Below are positions 39,585 to 48,122 of a stretch of DNA of 64,000 nt, one piece after another; the first letter of the stretch is position 1, and the number at the start of each line of letters is the position of its first letter. This stretch comes from an uncultured Muribaculaceae bacterium (lineage in GTDB: Bacteria; Bacteroidota; Bacteroidia; Bacteroidales; Muribaculaceae): NCBI GenBank assembly GCA_904501735.1, contig CAJGBY010000003.1, positions 1-64,000 on the forward strand. The letters are read 5' to 3'. The translations under genes and the position numbers were made by a program. The notes under the pieces are model-generated. The model saw nothing but the letters and a program-made list of their open reading frames with translations. It was not told the origin of the DNA and did not search any database.

Positions 39585-39961
39585 GACTAAAAAATGGAAT
39601 AATGGTGTGTTTTGTAGTATATTTAGTTTGTACTTGTGATCCTTCCTAAATATTCGCGCTGCTCATCATAGGGTTACTATTGTGAAACTCCCTTCGGGCG
39701 TTTTATGTTTTATTGGACATAAGAACGGGTTTTATTAGACAAAAGAACATAAAAAATGATTGGTTCGCGTCTTTGCAGACGCAATTTATCTGAATGGCTA
39801 TGTCCCGTAAGCTTAAAAGCATACGGCTATGCATAAAATCAGTCCTTCGGACTATTTCGTTTTGGGGTTGAAGGGTGAGGCTTTAGCCGAGTGTGGCAGT
39901 CGCTTTGCTCCTTTACACTCGGTTAATAGGCCGTTTTATGCTTTCAGCATATATAGCTTGT
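39585..39961. repeat. Hairpin-rich non-coding region, including element B related to 31312-31430
   Basis: I find no gene here. It holds GACATAAG and TTATTAGACAAAAGAACA (39717-39755), a GCGTCT-ttgc-AGACGC hairpin (39768-39783), TTTATCT and TATGTC (block order as at 31312-31430), an imperfect CCGTAAGC/GCATACGG stem (about 39808-39829), an AGTCC-ttc-GGACT hairpin (39841-39853) and CCGAGTGT/ACACTCGG arms (39887-39894 and 39915-39922). It looks like a dispersed intergenic repeat of this genome rather than a terminator. Confidence 0.6.
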
Positions 39962-40201
39962 TTAAATGGTGTCGGGGTTGATGGGGCTTGAGGCGAGGAT
40001 TTTGCGAGCGAGGTCGAGGTGGCGACGGAACACAAGTACTCGCACCATACCATAGTTGATAGGAGCAAGACTGAGCACGGTGGACATAATCTCGTTGGTG
40101 AGCATGGCAGGTACGCCATTGGTTTCGAGAACGCCCTTTACCATAGAGGCTTCAATGGCGTTTTCGTATTCGCTTAATACGGCAAGTTCGTCATTGTTCA
40201 T
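39962..40201 (-). CDS. DUF2007-type signal-transducing protein
   Basis: This 79-residue cytoplasmic protein matches the DUF2007 fold (a small βαβ ACT-like domain). The segments are LAVLSEYENAIEASMVKGVLETNGVPAMLTNE and YGMVRVLVFRRHLDLARKILA. Function is unknown. The start is ATG 40201 (MNNDELAV); the longer frame to 40315 runs through the promoter. It is divergent from ftsX. Confidence 0.82.
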   Translation of the reverse strand: MNNDELAVLSEYENAIEASMVKGVLETNGVPAMLTNEIMSTVLSLAPINYGMVRVLVFRRHLDLARKILASSPINPDTI

Positions 40202-40227
40202 ATAAGATAATTTTTGTGGGTTGATTG

Positions 40228-40235
40228 CAAATGTA
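40228..40235 (-). promoter_or_regulatory. -7 element of the DUF2007 gene
   Basis: The minus strand reads TACATTTG (TAnnTTTG), 27 bp before the ATG at 40201. Confidence 0.5.
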
Positions 40236-40331
40236 ACAATTTTGGTGATGATAGGGTTGCGAAAAAGTGCAAAAAATACTTTTTTCTGAAAAAAGTGATA
40301 AAAAACTGTTGACAAACGCTCGTGGAGGTTG

Positions 40332-40339
40332 TAATTTTG
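40332..40339 (+). promoter_or_regulatory. -7 element of the ftsX-uppP-truB-queA operon
   Basis: TAATTTTG lies 8 bp before ATG 40347 and 38 bp before ATG 40377. It therefore bears directly on which ftsX start is used. Confidence 0.55.
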
Positions 40340-40346
40340 CAGTAAA

Positions 40347-41249
40347 ATGGGTGTTGTGCGCTCATTTGAACTGAAAATGGAAGAAAAGAAATCGAAAATA
40401 TCATATTTTAGTGCTAATATTACGCCAATAATAAGTGTGTCGCTTGTGTTGTTGCTACTTGGAATAGTGGCAATGCTTGGTATTGCAGCTAATAGCCTTA
40501 CTGATTATGTGAAGGAGAATATAGGGTTTGATGTGGTGATGAAGAACGATGCTTCGCAACAAGAAATAGATGCGTTGAAGCAGATGTGGACCAAAGCTCC
40601 CTATGTGGCCAGTGTGAAATACATATCGAAGGAAGATGCGTTGCAGTCGTGGGAAAAGGAAACTGGCGAAAACTTGATGGAAGTGATAGGGGTGAATCCG
40701 TTGAGCTCGGAATTTGAGGTGCGTGTGAAGCCTCAATATGTGAGTGTGGATAGCCTCAATAGGATAGAATATGCATTGAGTCAAAATAAGTCGATAGATA
40801 GTGTGAAGATGCACAAAGATGTGGTGGAAAAGATAAATAGCAATGTGAATAGCGTGGTGCTGGTGCTTGGTGCTGTGCTTGTGTTGCTGGTTATTATCTC
40901 GTTTGTGCTTATAAATAATACAGTGCGATTGGCCGTGTATTCGCGTCGCTTTATTATCTACACTATGAAGCTTGTGGGTGCTACACCGGGATTCATACGC
41001 CGTCCGTTCGTGCTTACCAATGTGGTGAACGGCTTGATAGCATCGTTGGTGGCAATGGCGATGTTGTGTGGACTGATGTATTATGTGGTGGAGGTGAACT
41101 ATGACTATGCTAACTTGATAGAAATGAAGCATATAGTGATGGTGTGTGCCGGACTTATGGTGGTGGGCGTGATGATGTGTGCCTTGGCAGCATTGTTGGC
41201 CGCTAATCGCTTTATCTCACTCAATTATGACGAATTGTATACTAAATAG
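40347..41249 (+). CDS. ftsX: Cell-division protein FtsX-like permease
   Basis: FtsX, with FtsE, forms an ABC-type complex that activates peptidoglycan hydrolases at the septum. The 300-residue protein has the FtsX layout: TM1 (about 30-50), a periplasmic domain (about 50-165, VVMKNDASQQEIDALKQMW ... YISKEDALQSWEKETGENL), then three more helices with NNTVRLAVYSRRFIIYTMKLVGATPGFIRRPF between. ATG 40347 gives almost no leader after the -7 element, and ATG 40377 (MEEKKSKISYF) is an equally good start. It is the first gene of the conserved Bacteroidota order ftsX-DUF3098-uppP-truB-queA. Confidence 0.93.
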   Translation: MGVVRSFELKMEEKKSKISYFSANITPIISVSLVLLLLGIVAMLGIAANSLTDYVKENIGFDVVMKNDASQQEIDALKQMWTKAPYVASVKYISKEDALQSWEKETGENLMEVIGVNPLSSEFEVRVKPQYVSVDSLNRIEYALSQNKSIDSVKMHKDVVEKINSNVNSVVLVLGAVLVLLVIISFVLINNTVRLAVYSRRFIIYTMKLVGATPGFIRRPFVLTNVVNGLIASLVAMAMLCGLMYYVVEVNYDYANLIEMKHIVMVCAGLMVVGVMMCALAALLAANRFISLNYDELYTK

Positions 41250-41277
41250 AAACTGAAAAAGATAATTATTATAGATT

Positions 41278-41565
41278 ATGGCAATAAATAACGACAAAAA
41301 CGGAAAGAAAACATCGATCAATTACAATGCATTTCCATTGGCACCAGCCAATTTTATTCGTATGGCAGTGGCATTGGTGCTGATAGTGCTTGGTTTTGTG
41401 TTAATGGCAGGCGGCGCTAATGATGGCGAGGTGTTCAATAGCGATATATTCAGCACTCGTCGCATAGTTGTGGGTCCTACAATCTCATTTATAGGATTTG
41501 TGTATATGGCATTTGCAATCAACTATAAGAACAAGAAAAAGAATCAAACTGAAAAAGAAGACTAA
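41278..41565 (+). CDS. DUF3098 family small membrane protein
   Basis: The 95-residue protein has two hydrophobic segments (about 23-43 and 61-82) separated by a short loop (GGANDGEVFNSDIFSTRRIVVGP) and a charged C-terminal tail. It matches the DUF3098 family, which in Bacteroidota sits between ftsX and uppP, as here. Function is unknown; the context suggests a role in division or the envelope. Confidence 0.88.
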   Translation: MAINNDKNGKKTSINYNAFPLAPANFIRMAVALVLIVLGFVLMAGGANDGEVFNSDIFSTRRIVVGPTISFIGFVYMAFAINYKNKKKNQTEKED

Positions 41566-41568
41566 TCA

Positions 41569-42414
41569 ATGGATATATTACAAACGATCATTATAGCCAT
41601 TGTAGAGGGCTTGACCGAGTTCTTGCCAGTGTCGTCGACAGGGCACATGATTATAGCTCAAAATGTGCTTGGCGTGGAAAGTACCGATTTTGTGAAGGCA
41701 TTTACATTTATCATTCAGTTTGGTGCTATCTTGTCGGTGGTGGTGTTGTACTGGAAGCGATTCTTCCAACTCAATCACACTCCAGCTCCTGAAGGCGCAT
41801 CGGCATTGAAGCGATTCCTACACAAATATGATTTCTATTGGAAACTGCTTGTGGCGTTCATACCAGCTGCAGTGTTGGGGCTATTGTTTAGCGATGCTAT
41901 CGATGCCATGCTTGAGCGTGTGGAAGTGGTGGCAGTAACACTCATTCTTGGTGGTGTGTTCATGCTATTCTGCGACAAGATATTCAACAAGGGAAGCGAA
42001 ACTACCGAATTGACCGAAAAACGAGCATTCATGGTGGGTTTGTTTCAATGTATCTCGATGATACCAGGCGTGTCGCGTTCGATGGCAACAATCGTGGGCG
42101 GTATGGCGCAAAAGATGACACGCAAGGCAGCTGCAGAGTTTTCGTTTTTCTTGGCAGTGCCAACAATGTTTGCAGCAACAGCATATAAAGTGTTTAAGCT
42201 GATCAAAGATGGTGGTACAGAAATAATAATGGATAATATGTCGACTCTTGTTGTGGGCAATGTGGTAGCATTTATAGTGGCTCTATTGGCTATTAAATTC
42301 TTCATCAGTTTTGTTACCAAGTATGGCTTCAAAGCATTCGGTTGGTATCGTATCGTGGTGGGAGGAGCTATCCTTGTGATGCTCATGATGGGTTATGACT
42401 TGACAATAATGTAA
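41569..42414 (+). CDS. uppP: Undecaprenyl-diphosphatase UppP (BacA)
   Basis: UppP removes a phosphate from undecaprenyl diphosphate to recycle the lipid carrier used for peptidoglycan and surface glycans. The 281-residue integral membrane protein carries both family motifs: VEGLTEFLPVSSTGHMII (E-rich motif 1, about residues 12-30) and SMIPGVSRSMATIVGG (PGxSRS motif 2, about 161-178). About eight transmembrane helices are present. It begins 3 bp after DUF3098, and its stop shares one base with the truB start (TAATG). Confidence 0.97.
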   Translation: MDILQTIIIAIVEGLTEFLPVSSTGHMIIAQNVLGVESTDFVKAFTFIIQFGAILSVVVLYWKRFFQLNHTPAPEGASALKRFLHKYDFYWKLLVAFIPAAVLGLLFSDAIDAMLERVEVVAVTLILGGVFMLFCDKIFNKGSETTELTEKRAFMVGLFQCISMIPGVSRSMATIVGGMAQKMTRKAAAEFSFFLAVPTMFAATAYKVFKLIKDGGTEIIMDNMSTLVVGNVVAFIVALLAIKFFISFVTKYGFKAFGWYRIVVGGAILVMLMMGYDLTIM

Positions 42415-43121
42415 TGGATTTCGTAAAAGGAGAAATATTTCATATCGATAAGCCTTATGGCTGGACATCGTTTGCAGTGGTGGGCAAGTTGCGCTATCAC
42501 ATAAGCCGTCGCACAGGCATAAAGAAGATAAAAGTGGGACATGCCGGAACGCTTGACCCTCTTGCGAGTGGCGTGCTTGTGATATGTACAGGAAAGGCAA
42601 CCAAGCGCATCGAAGAATTGCAAGCAGGTGTGAAAGAATATATTGCCGAGATAAAACTCGGAGCCACAACGCCTTCGTTTGACCTTGAGACTGAGGAAGA
42701 TGCAACCTATGCATGGGAACATATCACTCGCGAACAAGTGGAAGAGGTGTTGAGCACCCAATTTGTGGGAAGTATATCGCAAGTGCCACCAGCATATTCG
42801 GCATGCAAAATCAATGGTAAGCGCGCTTACAAGATGGCTCGCAAAGGCGATGAGGTGGAGCTGAAGGCGAAAACTCTCGTTGTGAACGAAATAGAAGTGC
42901 TTGAAATGGAAGGTCAACGCCTCGTGATAAGAGTGGTGTGTGGAAAGGGTACTTACATACGCGCTTTGGCACGCGACATTGGTGTTGCACTGGGCAGTGG
43001 AGCGCATCTCACAGGCTTGCGACGCACCCAAGTGGGCGAAGTGCGAGTGGAGAAGTGTATGAGCGTGGACGAAGCTGTGGACTTGATAAATACAGTAGAG
43101 TTAGAAACAGAGGAAAATTAA
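42414..43121 (+). CDS. truB: tRNA pseudouridine(55) synthase TruB
   Basis: TruB makes Ψ55 in the T-loop of tRNAs. The 235-residue protein shows DKPYGWTSFAVV, the catalytic-Asp motif GHAGTLDPLASGVLVICTGKATK (about residues 42-64), the QVPPAYSACKINGKRAYKMAR segment and GTYIRALARDIGVALG. It lacks the long C-terminal PUA extension of E. coli TruB, as is usual in Bacteroidota. It is translationally coupled to uppP, and queA follows after 44 bp. Confidence 0.97.
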   Translation: MDFVKGEIFHIDKPYGWTSFAVVGKLRYHISRRTGIKKIKVGHAGTLDPLASGVLVICTGKATKRIEELQAGVKEYIAEIKLGATTPSFDLETEEDATYAWEHITREQVEEVLSTQFVGSISQVPPAYSACKINGKRAYKMARKGDEVELKAKTLVVNEIEVLEMEGQRLVIRVVCGKGTYIRALARDIGVALGSGAHLTGLRRTQVGEVRVEKCMSVDEAVDLINTVELETEEN

Positions 43122-43165
43122 TAATCAGGTGATTGAAAGAGATCGCCTAAGACAAAAAATATAAG

Positions 43166-44218
43166 ATGAAGTTATCGGAATTTAAATTTAAGTTGCCAGA
43201 GGAGCTAATCGCAAAGTATCCAGCTCCTGTGAGAGATGAATCAAGATTGATGGTGATGCACAAGAAAGATGGTAGCATCGAACATCGAGTGTTCAAGGAA
43301 ATCCTTGAATACTTTAATGAAGATGACCTATTCGTGTTCAATGACACTCGTGTGTTCCCAGCAAAATTGTATGGAAACAAGGAAAAGACAGGTGCAAAAA
43401 TCGAAGTGTTTATGCTTCGTGAACTTAATAGCGAACACAAATTGTGGGATGTGCTTGTGGAACCAGCTCGTAAGATAAGAATCGGTAATAAGTTGTACTT
43501 TGGCTTAGATGATTCGATGGTAGCAGAAGTGATCGATAATACAACATCACGCGGTCGTACATTGCGTTTCCTATATGATGGCGATCACGATGAATTCAAG
43601 GAAAACTTGTTTGCTCTTGGTAACACTCCATTGCCTTACTATATCACACGCGAACCAGAAGAAGAAGATGTGGAACGCTATCAATGTGTGTTTGCAAAGA
43701 ACGAAGGTGCAGTAGTGGCACCAGCTGCAGGTTTGCACTTCAGCCGCGAATTGCTTAAGCGCATGGAAATCAAGGGTGTGAACAGCGGCTTCCTTACATT
43801 GCATTCAGGTCTTGGTAACTTCAGAGAAATCGATGTGGAAGACTTGACAAAGCACCGCATGGACTCGGAACAAATGGAAGTGAACGACGAACTTGTGGCT
43901 CTTGTGAATTCAACTAAGGATGCTGATCACAAGGTGTGCGCTATCGGTACATCAACATTGAGAGGTATCGAAAGTACAGTGGCTATGAATGGTCACATCA
44001 AGCCTTACACTGGTTGGACTAACAAGTTTATCTTCCCTCCTTACGACTTTACAGTGTGCAACGCACTTGTGAGCAACTTCCATACACCATATTCAGTGAT
44101 GTTGATGATGGTGGCTGCATTTGGTGGTTATGATCAAGTGATGAATGCTTACAATGTGGCAGTGAAGGAAGGTTATCGCTTCGGTGCTTACGGCGACGCA
44201 ATGTTGATTGTAGACTAA
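43166..44218 (+). CDS. queA: S-adenosylmethionine:tRNA ribosyltransferase-isomerase QueA
   Basis: QueA moves and isomerises the ribose of SAM onto preQ1 at position 34 of tRNAs, the penultimate step of queuosine synthesis. The 350-residue protein has the family start LSEFKFKLPEELIAKYPA, DDLFVFNDTRVFPAKLYG, VAPAAGLHFSRELL, and ITT-type GTSTLRGIES followed by TNKFIFPPYDFTVCNALVSNFHTPYSVMLMMVAAF. It is the last gene of the ftsX operon and is followed by a terminator. Confidence 0.97.
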   Translation: MKLSEFKFKLPEELIAKYPAPVRDESRLMVMHKKDGSIEHRVFKEILEYFNEDDLFVFNDTRVFPAKLYGNKEKTGAKIEVFMLRELNSEHKLWDVLVEPARKIRIGNKLYFGLDDSMVAEVIDNTTSRGRTLRFLYDGDHDEFKENLFALGNTPLPYYITREPEEEDVERYQCVFAKNEGAVVAPAAGLHFSRELLKRMEIKGVNSGFLTLHSGLGNFREIDVEDLTKHRMDSEQMEVNDELVALVNSTKDADHKVCAIGTSTLRGIESTVAMNGHIKPYTGWTNKFIFPPYDFTVCNALVSNFHTPYSVMLMMVAAFGGYDQVMNAYNVAVKEGYRFGAYGDAMLIVD

Positions 44219-44240
44219 GAAGATTAATAACTTGATATAT

Positions 44241-44280
44241 AATAAGCGACCGAAATCATGATTTCGGCCGCTTATTGTTT
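44241..44280 (+). terminator. Terminator after queA
   Basis: AATAAGCGACCGAAAT (44241-44256) pairs with ATTTCGGCCGCTTATT (44261-44276) with one mismatch and a CATG loop, followed by GTTTT. Confidence 0.8.
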
Positions 44281-44303
44281 TATAGTGCATTATGTAGATG
44301 AAA

Positions 44304-44335
44304 AAAGTGCATTGAAATGAGAATCAATGCACTTT
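44304..44335 (-). terminator. Terminator of the T9SS por/gld operon
   Basis: AAAGTGCATTGA (44304-44315) and TCAATGCACTTT (44324-44335) form a perfect 12-bp stem. On the minus strand it is followed by a T-run, 23 bp after the porN stop. Confidence 0.85.
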
Positions 44336-44357
44336 AAAAAGTATTGTTTTGTTGAGA

Positions 44358-45467
44358 TTATTTGCGACGGCGGACTGAGCGGGCTGCGTTGGAAGAGGTT
44401 TTTACTTTGGTGGTTTTTACCTTAGTTTCTTTCTTCTTAGAGTCGGATTTAGACTCGGCACGCTTGCTCTTGGCGCGTGTGCTGCGCACTGTAGAATGCT
44501 TGTTGTCGTTCTTCTTGTCCTTCACTTCTTCAGGGTTCTTAGCAGCTTCGATAGAGTCGCGTTTAGCTGCCATTTCTTGAAGTTCTTCGCGAGAAGGCAC
44601 CCAAATGTTGGCATCGAATGAAGCAAGTCGTTTCTCGATGCTATCTTGAGCGTGTTTGCGCTTAGTTTCGTCGGGGAACATTTGCATCATTGACAAGTTG
44701 CGTAGATTCTTGTATTTGTAGATTTCGCCCTTGTAGTTGTTGTCGGCAAAGTAGTCGTCAAGATTGGTCTTTAGAAGGTTGTTGTCGTTGTCGGTGAATA
44801 CATATTGATTCACGATGAAAGGACGAAGGTCGCTCATCTTCACCCAGAACATAGGGTATTTGATAGCTTCGCCACCGAAGTCATCGCTACGATGAAGAAC
44901 AGGGCAGATAGCGTCAACTTTGCGAGTTACCTTGCTATTGAGACGATTGAATTCGTACTTTTCGAGGATGTAGTAGCTCAATACTTCGTTGGCAGGAATG
45001 TCGGCATTCTCAACTACATATTTAGGGTTCTTTTCAGAGCTACCCTTAGCCTTGTCGTAAAGAATGTGGAAGCGATCGAACATATCGCTCACTTTGACAC
45101 GGTATTCGTCTGTGAACATTTCGCGTCCGTCGAGGTATTCGTAGGCCGAAAGCGAGTTGTTGGCAAGATTCTTCATGATGATGAAGAAAAGGTTCATACC
45201 GTCGGCACCTGGCTCTTCAGGATAGTAAAGAGGCATGTTTTCGGCCTTGTTGAGGTCGAGCGAGCGATAGATGATGCGTTGCCATTGAATGTCGGAATCG
45301 GACGCTTTCTTTTGTTCGAAACGAGCTTGAAGTCGATCGGACACTTGTTCTGATTTTTGTTTCTCTTTGTCGCTGTCTTTCTTCTTTTTTACCACTTGTG
45401 CTTGAGACGGAAGAGCAAAAGCTGCAATCAAAAGAGCTGCTGATATGTATTTTAAAGCTTTCATCAT
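44358..45467 (-). CDS. porN: T9SS ring protein PorN/GldN
   Basis: PorN binds PorK on the periplasmic side of the outer membrane to form the large T9SS ring and also contacts PorM. The 369-residue protein has a signal peptide (about 1-23) and the GldN domain (about 45-300, with WQRIIYRSLDLNKAENMPLYYPEEP, YVVENADIPANEVLSYYILEKYEFNRL and FWVKMSDLRPFIVNQYVF). The last ~70 residues are a very basic Lys/Ser/Arg-rich tail ending RSVRRRK. Start could be 45467 or 45464 (two ATGs). Last gene of the porT-P-K-L-M-N operon, 31 bp behind porM. Confidence 0.94.
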   Translation of the reverse strand: MMKALKYISAALLIAAFALPSQAQVVKKKKDSDKEKQKSEQVSDRLQARFEQKKASDSDIQWQRIIYRSLDLNKAENMPLYYPEEPGADGMNLFFIIMKNLANNSLSAYEYLDGREMFTDEYRVKVSDMFDRFHILYDKAKGSSEKNPKYVVENADIPANEVLSYYILEKYEFNRLNSKVTRKVDAICPVLHRSDDFGGEAIKYPMFWVKMSDLRPFIVNQYVFTDNDNNLLKTNLDDYFADNNYKGEIYKYKNLRNLSMMQMFPDETKRKHAQDSIEKRLASFDANIWVPSREELQEMAAKRDSIEAAKNPEEVKDKKNDNKHSTVRSTRAKSKRAESKSDSKKKETKVKTTKVKTSSNAARSVRRRK

Positions 45468-45498
45468 AGCATTTGTTATGTTCGGATTAGAAAATTTA

Positions 45499-47073
45499 TC
45501 AGTTTATAATCACTTCCATTGGAGCAAGAATGCGTTCGATGCCATCGGGACCCACAGCCTTCACTCTTGAGATGTAGAAGCGCTTGCCACGAGATAGGCG
45601 TCGGAAACTTGCTCGTTGACGCTCAGAGAAGTTGCTACCATTAGAAACTTCAGGAATAGCATTGCCCATAGAGTCGAAGAACACTGTTTCGAAACTCTTC
45701 ACTTGGTAGGCAACATTTAGCATATCGTCGTCGATAGCAGCTTCGATGCCTGGAGATTGAAGAAGAAGAGTCTTAGAGAATGGTTTTCCACCCTTGTAAC
45801 GCTCAGGGTTGCCCTTAGCATCCTTGTAGGCGATGAATGGAGTAGGATCGGGCAATTTGCGCACTCGGAAGTCGGTCTTAGCCACTGTTTGCGCGCGTCC
45901 ATTCATATTGGCAGTAACTGTAATCACACAGTTGGTACCCACCTTAGCAGGTCGTGCAATCCAGTTGTTTCCACTTCGAGTGATAGTACCGTTGGTGATA
46001 GTGGCATTGATGGCATTGTTAGGTACTCCAGGTACAGCAATCGAGATAGGGTTGTTGATACCAGCATAGAGTACATTAACCATTGTAGCCGACACCGAAG
46101 CCATAGGCTCGATAACGGTGTAAGAAGATGCAAATTCGTGCTTTGTGACGCTACCGTCGCCGTGAGGCACTTCGATGTAGCCTGAATAGTCGTAGGTACC
46201 AGCGCGTCCTGTGCCAAATTCGTAGATACCGCGGTCGTTGTCGAGAGGTTTGTCGCCGATGACAACAAGAGGTCGTTGAGTGGTGTCGACAGCAGCAAGA
46301 ACGATGTTAGCCTTGTAGTTGCTACCACTCATTACGATGCGTGATTCAGGAATTACGAAAGCTTCGACTTGATTGACACGAATGTCGCCTGCATCGACAT
46401 TAGCGATAAGCGAATTGAGCACTTCACCTTCTACATAGCGCAAGTCGTTTTGTAGCTTGGTGAGAATGGTGATGGCTGCAATGGCAGGCATATTGTCAAA
46501 TTGTCGTTCTTCCCATGATTTTTCGGCACCGATAGTGTTCTTCTCTTTGAACGAAGCAGTGGCAAGCACTTTCTCGATATTGTTTTTCTTGATAGAGTCG
46601 CCAATGAATTGTTGAGAGAAAGAGCGATACTCGTCGATGCGCATTCTTAGGTCGGCACCCTTGCTATTGATAGGCGCAAGCATTACAGCCGCTGCAGCTT
46701 CGAGGTCTTCACGATTTTCGAGGTTACGAGGGTCGCCATCGCTACCATCGGCTTGCTTAGCAATATTCAATTTTAGCTCACTGATATAGTTGTAAAGGCT
46801 GTCGGTCTTTTTGAAGACATTTTGAGCCTTTTGCAACCAGATGCCACCCTTTTCAGGGTTGGTTTTGTTGAATTCTTCGAGTTGAGCAAGAAGAGCCACA
46901 TTACGCTCGGTCGCAGTTTCGTTGGAGCGTGCCAAACCGTCTTCCACTTGTTGGAAGCCGTTGAGCACATCACCCGACACATTGAGCGCAAGCATAGCAG
47001 TGAGGACGATATACATCAAGTTTATCATCTTCTGTCGTGGCGACATTCTGCCTATGGATTGTGAATTAGCCAT
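45499..47073 (-). CDS. porM: T9SS motor/core protein PorM/GldM
   Basis: PorM with PorL forms the proton-driven inner-membrane motor that powers the T9SS; its periplasmic shaft reaches the PorK/N ring. The 524-residue protein has one N-terminal transmembrane helix in RQKMINLMYIVLTAMLALNVSGDVLNGF (about 14-40) and four periplasmic domains, visible as an all-helical part (about 45-220) and three Ig-like β-domains (about 225-524). The MSPRQKMINLMYIVLTAMLALNVS stretch is diagnostic. It begins 10 bp after the porL stop. Confidence 0.96.
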   Translation of the reverse strand: MANSQSIGRMSPRQKMINLMYIVLTAMLALNVSGDVLNGFQQVEDGLARSNETATERNVALLAQLEEFNKTNPEKGGIWLQKAQNVFKKTDSLYNYISELKLNIAKQADGSDGDPRNLENREDLEAAAAVMLAPINSKGADLRMRIDEYRSFSQQFIGDSIKKNNIEKVLATASFKEKNTIGAEKSWEERQFDNMPAIAAITILTKLQNDLRYVEGEVLNSLIANVDAGDIRVNQVEAFVIPESRIVMSGSNYKANIVLAAVDTTQRPLVVIGDKPLDNDRGIYEFGTGRAGTYDYSGYIEVPHGDGSVTKHEFASSYTVIEPMASVSATMVNVLYAGINNPISIAVPGVPNNAINATITNGTITRSGNNWIARPAKVGTNCVITVTANMNGRAQTVAKTDFRVRKLPDPTPFIAYKDAKGNPERYKGGKPFSKTLLLQSPGIEAAIDDDMLNVAYQVKSFETVFFDSMGNAIPEVSNGSNFSERQRASFRRLSRGKRFYISRVKAVGPDGIERILAPMEVIIN

Positions 47074-47083
47074 TGTCGATTAG

Positions 47084-48085
47084 TTAAGCGTTGTCGTCGT
47101 TTTGGTTAGCAGTGCGGCGTCGATATTGTTCGGCAGCCGACAAATTATCCTCGTCGGTTTCGAAAGAACCCATAGGGCGATACATGTTCACAGTGAGAGC
47201 TTTCACCATTTTTTCGTAAACGCTGTTGAGTTGCTTCATATTGTGAGCCAATCGTTCAGTTTCGTTGCAATAGTCGGCACTTTCTGCAGCCGATTTTTCG
47301 TACATATCGCGAATATCCTTCAAGCCACGATTTACGCGGTCGATGTTGTCGAGTTGTGAAGAAATGCTCTTCAATTGGATTTCGTAGATAGTGTTAAGAC
47401 CACCGATATTGCGGTTGAGCGCCTCCATTTGTTCTACATATCCAGTAGAGCCTTGAGAGATAGTTTCGGAATTGTCGGTGATAGCGCGATAGCTTCCAAG
47501 AAGAGTAGTTGACACATCGTTGAGAGCTTGAGTGTTTTCGCGAAGTTGAGCCATTTGCTCAGAAATGCCAGCAATTTGGTCGAGATATCGTTGAGTAGCT
47601 TCGGTCATTTCGGCCATGCGAGAAAGTTGGTCGCTTGCTGCAGCCATTTTAGCGATGCTTTCGCTAAGGCTACGAGTGTCGCTTTCAGAAAGTTCGATGC
47701 CTTCAGGAATGCCTACGGCACGGCGAGCTTGATCGTCGCTCACAGCATAAGCACTTGCAGAGTTGCCACCATTGATGATGATACCACCACCTGAGTTGAA
47801 TTCAGGACGATCTTCAGGGTCTTGAGTAGCCAAAACTGGGAACACAGTTTCCCATTTGTAAGGCTTTTCAGGACGGTCGAAAGCAGTGAGAATGAACATC
47901 AAGACTTCGGTACCCATACCGATACAAAGCAATGCATTACCACCAGCAAGGTGAAGAATCTTAAATAGCGCACCAAGGATTACGATGGCAGCACCAATAC
48001 TATATGCGAAGTTGAAAAAGCGTTGTCCTTTTTCGCCCGAAAGGAATTTTTCAACGATGTTTTTATATCTTTTAATTTTGCCCAT
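47084..48085 (-). CDS. porL: T9SS motor protein PorL/GldL
   Basis: PorL is the proton-conducting partner of PorM. The 333-residue protein has two adjacent transmembrane helices near the N-terminus (about 22-42 and 47-65: FFNFAYSIGAAIVILGALFKILHLAG, ALLCIGMGTEVLMFILTAF). The helices include the conserved Lys, His and Glu positions (FKILH, GTEV) thought to carry protons. A long cytoplasmic coiled-coil region follows (about 125-300). The C-terminal ~130 residues are the low-complexity helical tail usual for this family. It lies between porK and porM. Confidence 0.96.
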   Translation of the reverse strand: MGKIKRYKNIVEKFLSGEKGQRFFNFAYSIGAAIVILGALFKILHLAGGNALLCIGMGTEVLMFILTAFDRPEKPYKWETVFPVLATQDPEDRPEFNSGGGIIINGGNSASAYAVSDDQARRAVGIPEGIELSESDTRSLSESIAKMAAASDQLSRMAEMTEATQRYLDQIAGISEQMAQLRENTQALNDVSTTLLGSYRAITDNSETISQGSTGYVEQMEALNRNIGGLNTIYEIQLKSISSQLDNIDRVNRGLKDIRDMYEKSAAESADYCNETERLAHNMKQLNSVYEKMVKALTVNMYRPMGSFETDEDNLSAAEQYRRRTANQNDDNA

Positions 48086-48122
48086 ATCAAATTATGTTAT
48101 AAAAGGATTAGTCTTAAGTGTT

